From contig NZ_AWQS01000018.1 in NCBI RefSeq assembly GCF_000576575.1, positions 1 to 37,620 on the forward strand: 37,620 nt of DNA, given 5' to 3'. A program made the position numbers and the translations under genes. This document shows, piece after piece, positions 22,393 to 31,494 of this stretch. Under the pieces are notes generated by a model that had not been told where the DNA came from, did no database searches, and saw nothing but the letters and a program-made list of their open reading frames with translations. The DNA comes from Intrasporangium chromatireducens Q5-1 (GTDB lineage Bacteria > Actinomycetota > Actinomycetes > Actinomycetales > Dermatophilaceae). Position 1 is the first letter of the stretch. Each line of letters begins with the position of its first letter.

Positions 22393-23643
22393 TCAGACCG
22401 CCACGATGTTGTGCTCGGGGCCGAACGGGAACTTCGTGATGTTCTCCGCGCCGTCCTCGCCCACGACGAGGATGTCGTGCTCCCGGTAGCCGCCCGCGCC
22501 GGGCTGGCCGTCGAGGACGGTGATCATCGGCTCCATGGACACGACCATGCCGGGCTCGAGGACCGTGTCGATGTCCTCCCGCAGCTCGAGGCCGGCCTCG
22601 CGGCCGTAGTAATGCGACAGGACGCCGAAGGAGTGGCCGTAGCCGAAGGTGCGGTTGGGCAGCAGCCCGTAGCCGACGTAGATCTCGTTGAGCTCGGCGG
22701 CGATGTCCTTGCAGACGGCGCCGGGCTTGATCAGCTCGAGGCCCCGGCGGTGGACCTCGACGTTGATATTCCACAGCTCGAGGGAGCAGGCGTCCGGCTC
22801 ACCGAGGAACAGCGTGCGCTCGAGGGCGGTGTAGTAGCCGGAGGTCATCGGGAAGCAGTTGAGCGAGAGGATGTCGCCGCGCTGCAGCTTGCGGGTCGTG
22901 GACCAGTTGTGGGCACCGTCGGTGTTGATGCCGGACTGGAACCAGACCCAGGTGTCGCGGATCTCCGAGTCGGGGAAGGTCCGGGCGATCTCGTGGACCA
23001 TCGCCTCGGTCCCGATCAGGGCGACCTCGTACTCGGTGATCCCCTCGCGGATGGCGGCCCTGACCGCCTCGCCGCCGAGGTCGCCGATCCGGGCGCCGTG
23101 CTTGATGACCTCGATCTCCTCCGGGGACTTGATCATCCGCTGGCGCATCGCGGCCTGGGCGACGTCCACGAGCTCTGCGCCGTCGAAGAGGGCCTGCAGC
23201 TTCGCGTGCGCGTCGAGCGAGAGGGTGTCGAACTCCACGCCGAGGCGCCGGGGGGTGATGCCTCGCTCGGCCAGCGCCTGCTGGACGCCGTGCTGGAAGT
23301 TGTCGCGCCTCCAGTCGGTGTAGACGATGTTCTCGCCGTAGCTGCGTCGCCACGGCATGCCGGCGTCGATGTTGGCAGTGACCGTGACCTGGTCGTCGGG
23401 GGTGACGACGAGGGCGTAGGAGCGGCCGAAGTAGGTGAACAGGAAGTCCGAGTAGTACTTGATGCCGTGGTACGAGGTCAGCACGACGGCGTCGAGGTCC
23501 TTGGCCGCCATGATCCGGCGCAGCCCGGCGAGGCGACGCTCGAACTCGGCGTCGGAGAAGGTCAGCTGGACCTTCTCTCCGTTGTGCAGCACCTTGAGCC
23601 GCTCGAGCTCGGAGACGGACCTGACGGCGGTGTCGATGGACAT
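22393..23643 (-). CDS. Creatinase (creatine amidinohydrolase)
   Basis: This 416-aa enzyme hydrolyses creatine to sarcosine and urea (EC 3.5.3.3). It has the pita-bread fold of the M24 family but not the metal ligands of aminopeptidases. Near-identical blocks to Pseudomonas creatinase are visible: TSYHGIKYYSDFLF, FGRSYALVVT, NIVYTDWRRDN, FQSGINTDGAHN with His245 at the place of active-site His232, LSLNCFPM, FGYGHSFG, LSHYYGREAGLELRED, PGMVVSMEPM and GGYREHDI. The N-terminus is about 13 residues longer. The ATG is preceded by AAGGAG. It follows creatininase by 75 nt and feeds sarcosine to the sox operon. Confidence 0.96.
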   Translation of the reverse strand: MSIDTAVRSVSELERLKVLHNGEKVQLTFSDAEFERRLAGLRRIMAAKDLDAVVLTSYHGIKYYSDFLFTYFGRSYALVVTPDDQVTVTANIDAGMPWRRSYGENIVYTDWRRDNFQHGVQQALAERGITPRRLGVEFDTLSLDAHAKLQALFDGAELVDVAQAAMRQRMIKSPEEIEVIKHGARIGDLGGEAVRAAIREGITEYEVALIGTEAMVHEIARTFPDSEIRDTWVWFQSGINTDGAHNWSTTRKLQRGDILSLNCFPMTSGYYTALERTLFLGEPDACSLELWNINVEVHRRGLELIKPGAVCKDIAAELNEIYVGYGLLPNRTFGYGHSFGVLSHYYGREAGLELREDIDTVLEPGMVVSMEPMITVLDGQPGAGGYREHDILVVGEDGAENITKFPFGPEHNIVAV

Positions 23644-23718
23644 GGTGAAACTCCTTCTTGCAGGGGTCGGTGGGGTGAAAGCGAGAAGCCGGGTGCGGCG
23701 TGCTGGCCGGGGCCGGGC

Positions 23719-24504
23719 TCACGGTTGTGGGGTCGGGACCTTCAGCTCGGGTCCGATGGACGCCGCGAGCGCTGCGGACGTCCGCTCGAGGAGCAGGCGG
23801 CCGGCCTGTTCCGACGCCGCGACGGCTGACGAGAGACATCCGGACGCCGGGGTGAGGTCGGCGCGGACGGGAAGGGTGTCGTAGCGGGGCAGCTGCGCGG
23901 CCGGCAGGTCCATGACCCGGTCCAGCCGCACGAGCTCGGGATACAGGTGCAGCATGAGGGAGGTCTCGAGGACGCCGCCGTGCTCGACGTCCCAGCCGGG
24001 GAAGGCGCCTCGGTAGATCTCCTCGATGGTGTCCTCGTCGACGAAGTCCCAGTAGGACAGGAGGATCGCCGAGACGTCCTGACCGCGCTGGGTAAGCTCG
24101 GTGGTCGCCTGCTCCACGCCCTCGTAGAGGAATTGGTAGTTCTCGAAGTGGCCGTTGAGGAAGACGAGCCGCCGGGCGCCGTGCCGGGCGAACTCGAGGG
24201 TCAGCGTCCGGGCGATCGAGATGAGGGTCGCCGCGTCGAGGCTGGTCGTGCCGCCGAGGTGGTTGCCGCCACCGGACCGCTGCTGCGACTTGTACCCGTA
24301 GACGATCGGTGCGGCCACGATGCCGTCGACCGCCTCGGCGAGGCGCCGGCTCATGGCCTTGGCCAGGACGACGTCGGTGTTGAGTGGCAGGTGGGGTCCG
24401 TGCTGTTCCACGGAGCCCACGGGGATGATGACCGGTGCACCGGCCGCGATGGCGTCGCGGTAGGTGAACGCGTCGAGCTCCTCCATGAAGACGGTGCTGG
24501 GCAT
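23719..24504 (-). CDS. Creatininase (creatinine amidohydrolase)
   Basis: This 261-aa enzyme reversibly opens creatinine to creatine (EC 3.5.2.10). Metal ligands expected from Pseudomonas creatininase are all present with an offset of one: Glu33, His35 and Asp44 in VEQHGPHLPLNTD, and His119 and Glu121 in NGHFEN. Other matching blocks are YGYKSQQRSGGGNH, GTTSLDAATL, LSYWDFV and WDVEHGGVLETSLML. The ATG at 24504 has AGGAG upstream; the longer open frame to 24600 is not needed. Located between the NCS1 permease and creatinase, in pathway order. Confidence 0.95.
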   Translation of the reverse strand: MPSTVFMEELDAFTYRDAIAAGAPVIIPVGSVEQHGPHLPLNTDVVLAKAMSRRLAEAVDGIVAAPIVYGYKSQQRSGGGNHLGGTTSLDAATLISIARTLTLEFARHGARRLVFLNGHFENYQFLYEGVEQATTELTQRGQDVSAILLSYWDFVDEDTIEEIYRGAFPGWDVEHGGVLETSLMLHLYPELVRLDRVMDLPAAQLPRYDTLPVRADLTPASGCLSSAVAASEQAGRLLLERTSAALAASIGPELKVPTPQP

Positions 24505-24531
24505 GGTCTCTCCTGGGCAGGTCGAGATTGG

Positions 24532-24559
24532 GCCGGCGGGGATGGTCGTCCCCGCCGGC
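24532..24559 (-). other. Intercistronic hairpin between permease and creatininase
   Basis: GCCGGCGGGGA pairs with TCCCCGCCGGC (11 bp, 6-nt loop) in the 73-nt gap. There is no U-tract. It may protect mRNA ends or lower permease/enzyme read-through. Confidence 0.7.
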
Positions 24560-24577
24560 TGGGGGAGAAGAAAGCTC

Positions 24578-26140
24578 CTACTGGAGCGCGGGGCGGGCAA
24601 CCGCCGCTGGCCCCGGAGCCGGTGTGCGGCCGTGGTCAGAGGCGTCGCCGTGGTCGCGGAGGTAGTCCTCGTCGCTCACGCTCGCCCGGATGCCGAGCGG
24701 GACGCCGTGGTGGATGCGGGCCCGGAAGCGCGGGTAGCCGAGAGCGAAGTAGACGAGCCCGGAGGTCAGGGTGCCGGCGAGCCAGGAGAGGTCGACGCCG
24801 CCCATCGCGGTGGCGACCGGACCCTGGAAGATCGGCAGGCTGCCGTACATGAACATCCAGGTCATGACGAGGCCGGCAACGAAGGCCACCAAGGCGGACA
24901 CGTTGACGCTCTTGAGCCGCGTGTCACGCGGGTTGAGGAAGAGGTAGCCGAAGTCCTTGTGCCGACGCTCGAAGCCGAAGTAGTGCACGACCATGATCCC
25001 GCCCCAGGTGGCGACCCACGCGACGATCGTGCCGAGCCAGTTGTCGAGCAGGGCGGCGAAGTCCTGGGCGAAGAGGAAGAGGATGACGGCTCCCATCGAC
25101 AGGAAGCCGACGAGGACCGAGAGCTTCTTGCGCGAGATCCGGATGTCCAGGGCCTGGAAGGCGACGCCGAAGGTGTAGAGGTTGATGATGTTCGTCGCGA
25201 TCGGCCCGTGAATGACCAGGAGGATGACCGGGATCGCCAGGGCACCGAAGCTCTTGACGACCAGCTGGCCGGGGTCGGCCGTGCCACTCATCGTCGCGAG
25301 GCTTGCGCCGAGCAGGCCCAACCACACGACGGGCAGGAACTGGCCGAGGACGGAGGCGAGATAGAGCTTGGTCTTCGGCACACTCTTCGAGACGAAGCGG
25401 GAGTAGTCCGGCGCGTAGGTGAACCAGCCGATCCCCCAGCCGATGCCGATGACGGTCATGATCCCCGACATCGCGGCGATCCGGGCGCTGCCGTGCAGGA
25501 CGTGCCCGGCCGGGCCGACGTAGCCCCAGTCGATGGGCAGCTTGGTCCAGGCGATCACGGACATGGCGACGAGCACGAGGAGCGTGGGCGGCATCGTGAT
25601 GCGCTCGAACTTGGCGATGGCGCTGTAGCCCCGATAGCAGATGGCGACCTGGATGCCCATGATGATTGCCGCGACGCCGACCTTCCAAGGCAGGTTCGAC
25701 TGGCTGGGATCGATCCAGCCGATCTGCCCGAAGAGGGCCATGACGAGGTCGAGGATGACCCAGGTGTTCACGGCGGACCAGCCGACCGCGACGATGGCCT
25801 GGATGGCTGCGGGCAGGTAGGCGCCCCGTCGCCCGAAGGCACCGCGGGCGAGCAGCATGCCGGTGGCGCCGGTCTTCTGGCCGAGGAGGACGAAGAAGCC
25901 GAAGCCGATCATGCCGATGACGTTGCCGATGACGAGCACCGTCATCGTGTCCTTGAGGCCGAGCCCGAGGCTGATGCCCAGGGCTCCGAGGATCCAGTTG
26001 ATCGGGGCGACGTTGGCGCCCGCCCAGATCCAGAACTGGCCGGAGACTTTGGTCGTACGGGCCGACTCGGGGACCGGTTGCAGCACATCTTCGACGGTGT
26101 GCGTGACGTCCTCGGAGTGGCTCTCAGTGCGAAGGCTCAT
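24578..26140 (-). CDS. NCS1-family permease (CodB-like), likely creatinine/creatine importer
   Basis: This 520-aa membrane symporter of the nucleobase:cation symporter-1 family has about 12 hydrophobic segments. Family-like regions include WIWAGANVAPINWILGALG in the first membrane helix, AFGRRGAYLPA, and GWFTYAPDYSRFV. The start at ATG 26140 gives the usual short polar N-terminus; the open frame running up to 26266 crosses the regulatory gap. It is the first gene of the creatinine operon, divergent from the PucR regulator. NCS1 proteins carry cytosine, hydantoins, allantoin and similar small rings, so a creatinine role is reasonable but inferred from context. Confidence 0.88.
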   Translation of the reverse strand: MSLRTESHSEDVTHTVEDVLQPVPESARTTKVSGQFWIWAGANVAPINWILGALGISLGLGLKDTMTVLVIGNVIGMIGFGFFVLLGQKTGATGMLLARGAFGRRGAYLPAAIQAIVAVGWSAVNTWVILDLVMALFGQIGWIDPSQSNLPWKVGVAAIIMGIQVAICYRGYSAIAKFERITMPPTLLVLVAMSVIAWTKLPIDWGYVGPAGHVLHGSARIAAMSGIMTVIGIGWGIGWFTYAPDYSRFVSKSVPKTKLYLASVLGQFLPVVWLGLLGASLATMSGTADPGQLVVKSFGALAIPVILLVIHGPIATNIINLYTFGVAFQALDIRISRKKLSVLVGFLSMGAVILFLFAQDFAALLDNWLGTIVAWVATWGGIMVVHYFGFERRHKDFGYLFLNPRDTRLKSVNVSALVAFVAGLVMTWMFMYGSLPIFQGPVATAMGGVDLSWLAGTLTSGLVYFALGYPRFRARIHHGVPLGIRASVSDEDYLRDHGDASDHGRTPAPGPAAVARPALQ

Positions 26141-26199
26141 GTGGGACTGCTTTCTCGTTGGTTCCCCTGTCAGGAGCGAGTTAGCCGGCTGCCGACAAC

Positions 26200-26273
26200 A
26201 GTAAATGTGGCCCCGGTCACCACCTAGACTCATGCTGTCGCCCATGGGCGGCCGAATGGGTGACACTTTTACT
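26200..26273. promoter_or_regulatory. Divergent control region of the creatinine operon with two inverted half-sites
   Basis: AGTAAATGTG (26200-26209) and CACTTTTACT (26264-26273) are inverted copies with 9 of 10 positions matching, 54 nt apart, between the permease and the PucR-type gene. They could be binding sites of that regulator. I could not settle on promoters here. Confidence 0.35.
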
Positions 26274-26292
26274 ACGTGAGGCTGGGGGACCC

Positions 26293-27798
26293 GTGTCGCT
26301 TCTGCTGAGTGAGATCCTGGGCAGCGGCATCCTCGAAGCCGGTGCCCCCAGCGTCGTCGCAGGCCGGGATGTGCTCGCCCGCACCCGGGTCCGGTGGGTC
26401 CACTCGAGCGAGGTCCTCGAGATCGCGCCCCTCCTGTCGGGAGGGGAACTGCTGCTCACGGGCGGGGGTGCGCTGCTCGCGCTGAAGCCGTCGGTCCAGG
26501 TCGAGTACGTGTGGAGCCTCGCCTCCCGGCGCGTCGCCGCCGTCGCGGTGGAGACGGCCGGGACGGGGCGGCAGCTGCCGGCCGAGATCGTGACGGCCGC
26601 CGAGCAGGCAGGGCTGCCGCTCATCGAGCTGCGGCAGGTGGTCCCCTTCGTCGAGGTGGCAGAGGACGTGAACCGTCGCATCGTCTCCGCCCAGGTGCGG
26701 GCGCTGCAGGTGGCCGACCAGCTCTCGCAGGCCCTGGCGGAACGGATCGCCAACTGGGGCGCTGCGCTCGACCCGCTCCTGGCGCTCATCGCAGAGAGCC
26801 TCGGTGTCCACGTCCGGGTCCTCGACACCCGCGGGGGTATGCTCGGCGCTGCCGGACCTGAACCGGGCGAGGACGATCGCGGCCCGGGCTCGGAGTTGAC
26901 GGTCGGAGGCATCGGTGTGGCACAGCTCGAGCTGATCGGCGGGCCGGGTGCCGATCTGGAGATGCTCGAGACGGTGCTGGCCAGGGTGCGCAGCATCGTG
27001 GCCCTCGCGCTCGCCGGGCAGAGCCGGCCCAGCCTGACCCGGCTCGCGGAGGACGAGCTGCTCCGCCTCATCGGGGCGGGCGGTGGGGGAGAGCGCCTCA
27101 TCGAGCTGAGCCAGGCCGCGCGGATCGACCCCGAGAGGCCGATCGCCATGGCGGTGGTGCGCCGGCCGCCCGACGGCCAGGTCGACATCGAGCAGCGGAC
27201 CCGCCGCGCGCTGCCGTCGACGCTGGTCGTCGCCGACGGGGACTGGCTCAACATCCTCGTGCCGCTCCGGGGCGGTGCCACTCACGCCGAGCGCTCCCAG
27301 GCACTCGCCGTGCTGCGGGATGCGGTCGCGGGCAGCGGGCTAACTGGTGCGCTCGGGCCCACCGCGCTGACCGTCCGCCAGGCCTCGTTCTCCCTCTCCG
27401 AGGCCCGCGCCACCTGGCGGCTCGGCCGATCAGCCAAGTGGCCGGACGCCATCTACGACGCGTCCGACTTCCTCGTCGAGCGGATGGCGGAGCGGTCACT
27501 CTCGCGGGGCGTCGTGGAGGCCCTTGTCGAGGAGGTCCTCGGGGAGCTCGTGCGTCTCGACCAGCGACACGGAGGCGAGCTGGTCCGCACCCTCGACGTG
27601 TGGATCTCGACCGGCTGCAACGCCACGGAGTCGGCTCAGCTGCTCTTCCTGGAGCGGCAGTCGCTGCACAAGCGGCTGCGTCGCATCTTCGAAGCGCTCG
27701 GTGGCGATCCCCGTGGCCGCGGCAAGCTGGCCGCCCTGGCCTTCGCGGTCAAGCTCGTCCGGGGCAACGCCCAGCTGCGCGACGACGTGCGACCCTGA
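26293..27798 (+). CDS. PucR-family transcriptional regulator of the creatinine operon
   Basis: This 501-aa regulator begins with a PucR N-terminal domain (LLLSEILGSGILEAGAPSV, TGGGALLAL, LPLIELRQVVPFVEVAEDVNRR) and ends with a PucR-type helix-turn-helix (VRTLDVWISTGCNATESAQLLFLERQSLHKRLRRI at the C-terminus in two recognisable parts). A middle region of GAF/CdaR-like length links them. GTG 26293 is preferred because GGGGGA precedes it and the family start fits; GTG 26260 is an in-frame alternative. PucR proteins usually regulate purine or amine catabolism, and it is divergent from the permease-creatininase-creatinase operon, so control of creatinine use is likely. Confidence 0.87.
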   Translation: MSLLLSEILGSGILEAGAPSVVAGRDVLARTRVRWVHSSEVLEIAPLLSGGELLLTGGGALLALKPSVQVEYVWSLASRRVAAVAVETAGTGRQLPAEIVTAAEQAGLPLIELRQVVPFVEVAEDVNRRIVSAQVRALQVADQLSQALAERIANWGAALDPLLALIAESLGVHVRVLDTRGGMLGAAGPEPGEDDRGPGSELTVGGIGVAQLELIGGPGADLEMLETVLARVRSIVALALAGQSRPSLTRLAEDELLRLIGAGGGGERLIELSQAARIDPERPIAMAVVRRPPDGQVDIEQRTRRALPSTLVVADGDWLNILVPLRGGATHAERSQALAVLRDAVAGSGLTGALGPTALTVRQASFSLSEARATWRLGRSAKWPDAIYDASDFLVERMAERSLSRGVVEALVEEVLGELVRLDQRHGGELVRTLDVWISTGCNATESAQLLFLERQSLHKRLRRIFEALGGDPRGRGKLAALAFAVKLVRGNAQLRDDVRP

Positions 27799-27836
27799 CG
27801 CGCCCGGTCAGCGCAGGGGTGACTCCGTCGCGCGGG

Positions 27837-28496
27837 TCAGAGGACCGCCCGGATCGTCGTCTCGAAGTGGGTGACGTGGATCTCGGCGAGCTCGGCGGCA
27901 CGGTCGGCGTCCCGGTCCACGATCGCCTTGAGCAGGGCCACGTGCTCCCGGATGTGCTGCGACACGGAGGGCAGCCGGTCGAGCACGAGGCACCAGATCC
28001 GGGTGGCGAGGTTGTCGAGCCGCACGAGGGTCTCCTCGAGGTGCGGGTTCTCGGCCGCTCGGTAGATGAGGCGGTGCACGTCGATGTCGTACTCCATGAG
28101 CGGCCGCTTGTCCTCCGGCTCCTCGCCCATCGAGGCGATCTGCTCCGCCTTGGCCGAGAGCTCGCTTCGCACCTGGGGCCTCGCCATGAGGGCAGCCCGG
28201 CGGGCGGCGAGCGGCTCGAGCACCTGGCGCATCTCCGAGATCGCGGCGAGGTCGGTGATGTCGACCTGCGTCGCGAACGTCCCTCTGCGCGGGAACGACA
28301 CGACGAGGTGGTCGAGCTCGAGCTTCTTGAGGCTCTCGCGGATCGGGGTGCGGCCGATGCCGAGGTCCGAGGCGAGCCTGCCCTCGTTGATGGGCGCGCC
28401 GGGCGGGATGTCGAGCATGACGAGGCGGTCTCGCAGCACGTGGTAGGCCTGCTCGGCCAGCGAGCCGTAGGCGAGCGTCGGCGCCGGTGCGGCCAT
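27837..28496 (-). CDS. GntR/FCD-family regulator of the sarcosine operon
   Basis: This 219-aa regulator has an N-terminal GntR winged helix (EQAYHVLRDRLVM ... NEGRLASDLGIGRTPIRESLKKLE) and a C-terminal FCD ligand-binding domain with the metal-type residues (MRQVLEPLAAR, DIDVHRLIYRAAENP, HIREHVALLKAI, H in VTHFE). The ATG at 28496 has GGGAGGA upstream. It is divergent from glyA-soxBDAG, and a perfect TGATATATCA palindrome sits over the predicted transcript start of that operon, so it is most likely its repressor, perhaps released by sarcosine, glycine or a related amine. Confidence 0.92.
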   Translation of the reverse strand: MAAPAPTLAYGSLAEQAYHVLRDRLVMLDIPPGAPINEGRLASDLGIGRTPIRESLKKLELDHLVVSFPRRGTFATQVDITDLAAISEMRQVLEPLAARRAALMARPQVRSELSAKAEQIASMGEEPEDKRPLMEYDIDVHRLIYRAAENPHLEETLVRLDNLATRIWCLVLDRLPSVSQHIREHVALLKAIVDRDADRAAELAEIHVTHFETTIRAVL

Positions 28497-28551
28497 CGGT
28501 CCTCATCCTCCCTGTCGTGAAGTCGTCTCCGAAGTCGTCGTGGACAACCCG

Positions 28552-28580
28552 TTGACGACCCTCGGTGGCAGACATACTAT
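28552..28580 (+). promoter_or_regulatory. Promoter of the glyA-sox operon
   Basis: TTGACG (28552-28557) and TACTAT (28575-28580) are spaced by 17 nt, a near-consensus vegetative promoter. The predicted start is around 28587, about 55 nt before glyA. Confidence 0.75.
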
Positions 28581-28587
28581 TGCCGAC

Positions 28588-28602
28588 CTGATGATATATC
28601 AG
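28588..28602. promoter_or_regulatory. GntR-type operator over the transcript start
   Basis: CTGAT-GATAT-ATCAG, containing the perfect 10-bp palindrome TGATATATCA (28592-28601). It lies 7 nt after the -10 box, where bound repressor would block initiation. The AT-rich core stands out in this GC-rich DNA. Confidence 0.7.
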
Positions 28603-28641
28603 TAATCGACAACAGCGACATCAACCTCGACGGAGGACCTC

Positions 28642-29946
28642 ATGTCCCAGGTCACCCTTGCCCAGTCGGTCCTCGACACCGACCTCGGGCACCTCGATCC
28701 GGAGATCTCTGACGCGATCACAGCCGAGCTGCGCCGCCAACAGGGCACGCTCGAGATGATCGCCTCGGAGAACTTCGCGCCCACCGCTGTCATGCAGGCG
28801 CAGGGCTCGGTGCTGACGAACAAGTACGCCGAGGGCTACCCCGGGCGGCGCTACTACGGCGGATGTGAGCACGTCGACGTCGTCGAGACCCTGGCCATCG
28901 AGCGGGTCACGGCGCTCTTCGGGGCCCAGTTCGCCAACGTCCAGCCTCACTCCGGAGCGCAGGCGAACGCCTCGGTCATGCACGCGCTCCTCCGGCCGGG
29001 CGACACGATCCTGGGCCTCGACCTCGCACATGGCGGGCACCTGACGCACGGGATGCGGCTCAACTTCTCCGGGCGGCTCTACAACGTGGTCGCCTACGGG
29101 GTCCGCGAGGACACCCATGTGGTGGACCTCGCCGAGGTGGAGCGGCTGGCCCGGGAGCACCGGCCCTCGATGATCATCGCCGGCTGGTCGGCCTACCCCC
29201 GGCAGCTCGACTTCGCCGAGTTCCGTCGGATCGCCGATGCGGTCGGCGCCTACCTCTTCGTCGACATGGCGCACTTCGCCGGGCTCGTCGCGGCCGGGCT
29301 GCACCCCTCGCCTGTGCCTCACGCGCACGTCGTCACGTCGACGACGCACAAGACCCTCGGCGGCCCACGCGGCGGCATCATCCTCACCAACGACGCCGAG
29401 ATCGCGAAGAAGCTCAACTCCGCCGTCTTCCCGGGCCAGCAGGGCGGTCCCCTGGAGCACGTCATCGCCGGAAAGGCGGTCGCCTTCAAGGTCGCCGCCA
29501 CCGAGGACTTCCGTGAGCGGCAGCAGCGCACCCTCGACGGGGCCGCCGCGCTGGCCGAGCGCCTCACCGCGCCAGACGTCGCAGCCAAGGGGATCTCCGT
29601 CCTGACCGGTGGGACGGACGTGCACCTCGTGCTCGTCGACCTGCGCCACTCCGAGCTGGATGGGCGGCAGGGCGAGGATCTGCTCCACTCGATCGGCATC
29701 ACCGTCAACCGCAACGCCGTGCCCTTCGACCCCCGTCCCCCGATGGTCTCCTCGGGCCTCCGGATCGGCACCCCGGCACTCGCGACCCGCGGCTTCGACC
29801 GTGAGGCCTTCACGGAGGTCGCCGACATCATCGCGACGGCGCTCGCCGGTGACGGCTCGGAGGAGACCCTCGCCCCGCTGCGCGAGCGGGTCCGTGACCT
29901 GGCCGCGCGATTCCCCCTCTATCCGAACCTCGACAAGGGGCAGTGA
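28642..29946 (+). CDS. glyA: Serine hydroxymethyltransferase
   Basis: This 434-aa PLP enzyme interconverts glycine + 5,10-methylene-THF with serine + THF. It has [10 protein letters not shown] near residue 38, [28 protein letters not shown], and PLP Lys237 in [16 protein letters not shown] follows GGAGGACC closely. As first gene of the sox operon it joins the two products of sarcosine oxidation, glycine and methylene-THF, into serine. A dedicated copy in addition to a housekeeping glyA elsewhere is expected from this context, but that second copy is not visible here. Confidence 0.96.
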   Translation: MSQVTLAQSVLDTDLGHLDPEISDAITAELRRQQGTLEMIASENFAPTAVMQAQGSVLTNKYAEGYPGRRYYGGCEHVDVVETLAIERVTALFGAQFANVQPHSGAQANASVMHALLRPGDTILGLDLAHGGHLTHGMRLNFSGRLYNVVAYGVREDTHVVDLAEVERLAREHRPSMIIAGWSAYPRQLDFAEFRRIADAVGAYLFVDMAHFAGLVAAGLHPSPVPHAHVVTSTTHKTLGGPRGGIILTNDAEIAKKLNSAVFPGQQGGPLEHVIAGKAVAFKVAATEDFRERQQRTLDGAAALAERLTAPDVAAKGISVLTGGTDVHLVLVDLRHSELDGRQGEDLLHSIGITVNRNAVPFDPRPPMVSSGLRIGTPALATRGFDREAFTEVADIIATALAGDGSEETLAPLRERVRDLAARFPLYPNLDKGQ

Positions 29947-29948
29947 CG

Positions 29949-31169
29949 ATGAACCAGCGCGAACTTCCGCAGCACCCCGACTTCCTCTGGGCCAACCCTG
30001 AGCCGAAGAGCGGCTACGACGTGATCATCGTCGGGGCCGGTGGGCACGGGCTTGCGACCGCCTACTACCTGGCCAAGCACCACGGCATCACCAACGTCGC
30101 CGTCCTCGAGCGCGGGTGGATCGCAGGCGGGAACATGGCCCGCAACACGACGATCATCCGGTCGAACTACCTCTGGGACGAGTCGGCCGCCATCTACGAG
30201 CACTCCCTCAAGCTCTGGGAAGGTCTCGAGGACGAGCTCGGCTACGACGTCTTCTTCTCCCAGCGTGGCGTGCTCAACCTCGCGCACACGCTGCAGGACG
30301 TCCGCGACTCGGTCCGCCGGGTGGAGGCCAACCGCCTCAACGGGGTCGATGCCGAGTGGGTGGACCCGCAGCAGGTCAAGGAGCTGTGCCCGATCATCAA
30401 CATCGGGGACGACATCCGCTATCCCGTCATGGGCGGCACCTACCAGCCGCGAGCCGGCATCGCCAAGCACGACTGGGTCGCCTGGGGCTATGCCCGGCGC
30501 GCGAGCGAGCTCGGCGTCGACCTCATCCAGAACTGCGAGGTCACCGGCTTCGTCATGGACGGTGGCCGCGTCACCGGGGTCGAGACGAGCCGTGGCCGGA
30601 TCAACGCCGGCAAGGTGGCCCTCTGCGCGGCCGGTCACACCTCGGTGCTCGCCGACCTCGCCGGCTTCCGGGTGCCGATCCAGTCCCACCCGCTCCAGGC
30701 CCTCGTCTCCGAGCTCCACGAGATCATCCACCCGACCGTCGTCATGTCGAACCACGTCCACGTCTACGTCTCCCAAGCGCACAAAGGGGAGCTCGTCATG
30801 GGCGCCGGCATCGACTCGTACAACGGCTACGGCCAGCGCGGCTCGTTCCACGTCATCGAGCACCAGATGTCGGCGGCCGTCGAGCTGTTCCCCGCCTTTT
30901 CCCGGGCCCACCTGCTCCGCACCTGGGGCGGCATCGTCGACGTGACGATGGACGCCTCGCCCGTCATGGGGCCGACCCCGGTCGACGGCATGTACGTCAA
31001 CTGCGGCTGGGGCACTGGTGGGTTCAAGGCCGTCCCCGGCGCCGGCTGGGCCTACGCGCACACGATCGCCACCGACCAGCCGCACGAGCTGAACCGGGCC
31101 TTCGGCCTGGACCGCTTCGTCAGTGGCGCCCTCATCGACGAGCACGGCGCCGCCGCCGTCGCCCACTGA
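29949..31169 (+). CDS. soxB: Sarcosine oxidase beta subunit
   Basis: This 406-aa subunit of heterotetrameric sarcosine oxidase carries FAD and covalently bound FMN. It has an N-terminal dinucleotide fold [18 protein letters not shown] and [18 protein letters not shown]. His174 in [14 protein letters not shown] corresponds to the histidine that binds FMN covalently, and the C-terminal [15 protein letters not shown] is conserved. ATG 29949 has AAGGGG upstream; GTG 29943 overlaps the glyA stop (GTGA) and is the alternative. Oxidation of sarcosine here gives glycine, H2O2 and, with THF on the alpha subunit, methylene-THF. Confidence 0.95.
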   Translation: MNQRELPQHPDFLWANPEPKSGYDVIIVGAGGHGLATAYYLAKHHGITNVAVLERGWIAGGNMARNTTIIRSNYLWDESAAIYEHSLKLWEGLEDELGYDVFFSQRGVLNLAHTLQDVRDSVRRVEANRLNGVDAEWVDPQQVKELCPIINIGDDIRYPVMGGTYQPRAGIAKHDWVAWGYARRASELGVDLIQNCEVTGFVMDGGRVTGVETSRGRINAGKVALCAAGHTSVLADLAGFRVPIQSHPLQALVSELHEIIHPTVVMSNHVHVYVSQAHKGELVMGAGIDSYNGYGQRGSFHVIEHQMSAAVELFPAFSRAHLLRTWGGIVDVTMDASPVMGPTPVDGMYVNCGWGTGGFKAVPGAGWAYAHTIATDQPHELNRAFGLDRFVSGALIDEHGAAAVAH

Positions 31170-31204
31170 CCACTTCGACCGCACCGCATCGAAAGGACGA
31201 CCCG

Positions 31205-31492
31205 ATGCTCATCATCGACTGCCCGCACTGCGGGCCCCGCCCCGAGACGGAGTTCGGCTACGGCGGCCAGGCACACGTCGCCTACCCGGAGGACCCGCAC
31301 GCGCTCACCGACGAGCAATGGGCGCAGTACCTCTTCTACCGCGACAACCCCAAGGGCGACTACGCCGAGCGCTGGGTGCACTCCGCCGGTTGCCGCAAGT
31401 GGTTCAACGCGATCCGTGACACGCGCACCTACGAGATCGCCAGGGTCTACGCAGCCGGCGAGCCTCGCCCCGACCTGAGCAAGGGAGCCTGA
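31205..31492 (+). CDS. soxD: Sarcosine oxidase delta subunit
   Basis: This 95-aa small subunit binds a structural zinc. Cys6 and Cys9 (CPHCGPR), His59 and Cys63 (HSAGC) occupy exactly the known zinc-ligand positions of heterotetrameric sarcosine oxidase delta subunits. GAAAGGA precedes the ATG. It lies 35 nt after soxB and 2 nt before soxA, the normal soxBDAG order. Confidence 0.95.
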   Translation: MLIIDCPHCGPRPETEFGYGGQAHVAYPEDPHALTDEQWAQYLFYRDNPKGDYAERWVHSAGCRKWFNAIRDTRTYEIARVYAAGEPRPDLSKGA

Positions 31493-31494
31493 CC

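Noticed and set aside
22393-23643. Xaa-Pro aminopeptidase (M24) for the creatinase gene
   Set aside because: The fold is shared, but the sequence follows Pseudomonas creatinase almost block by block, including the active-site His, and creatininase is next door.
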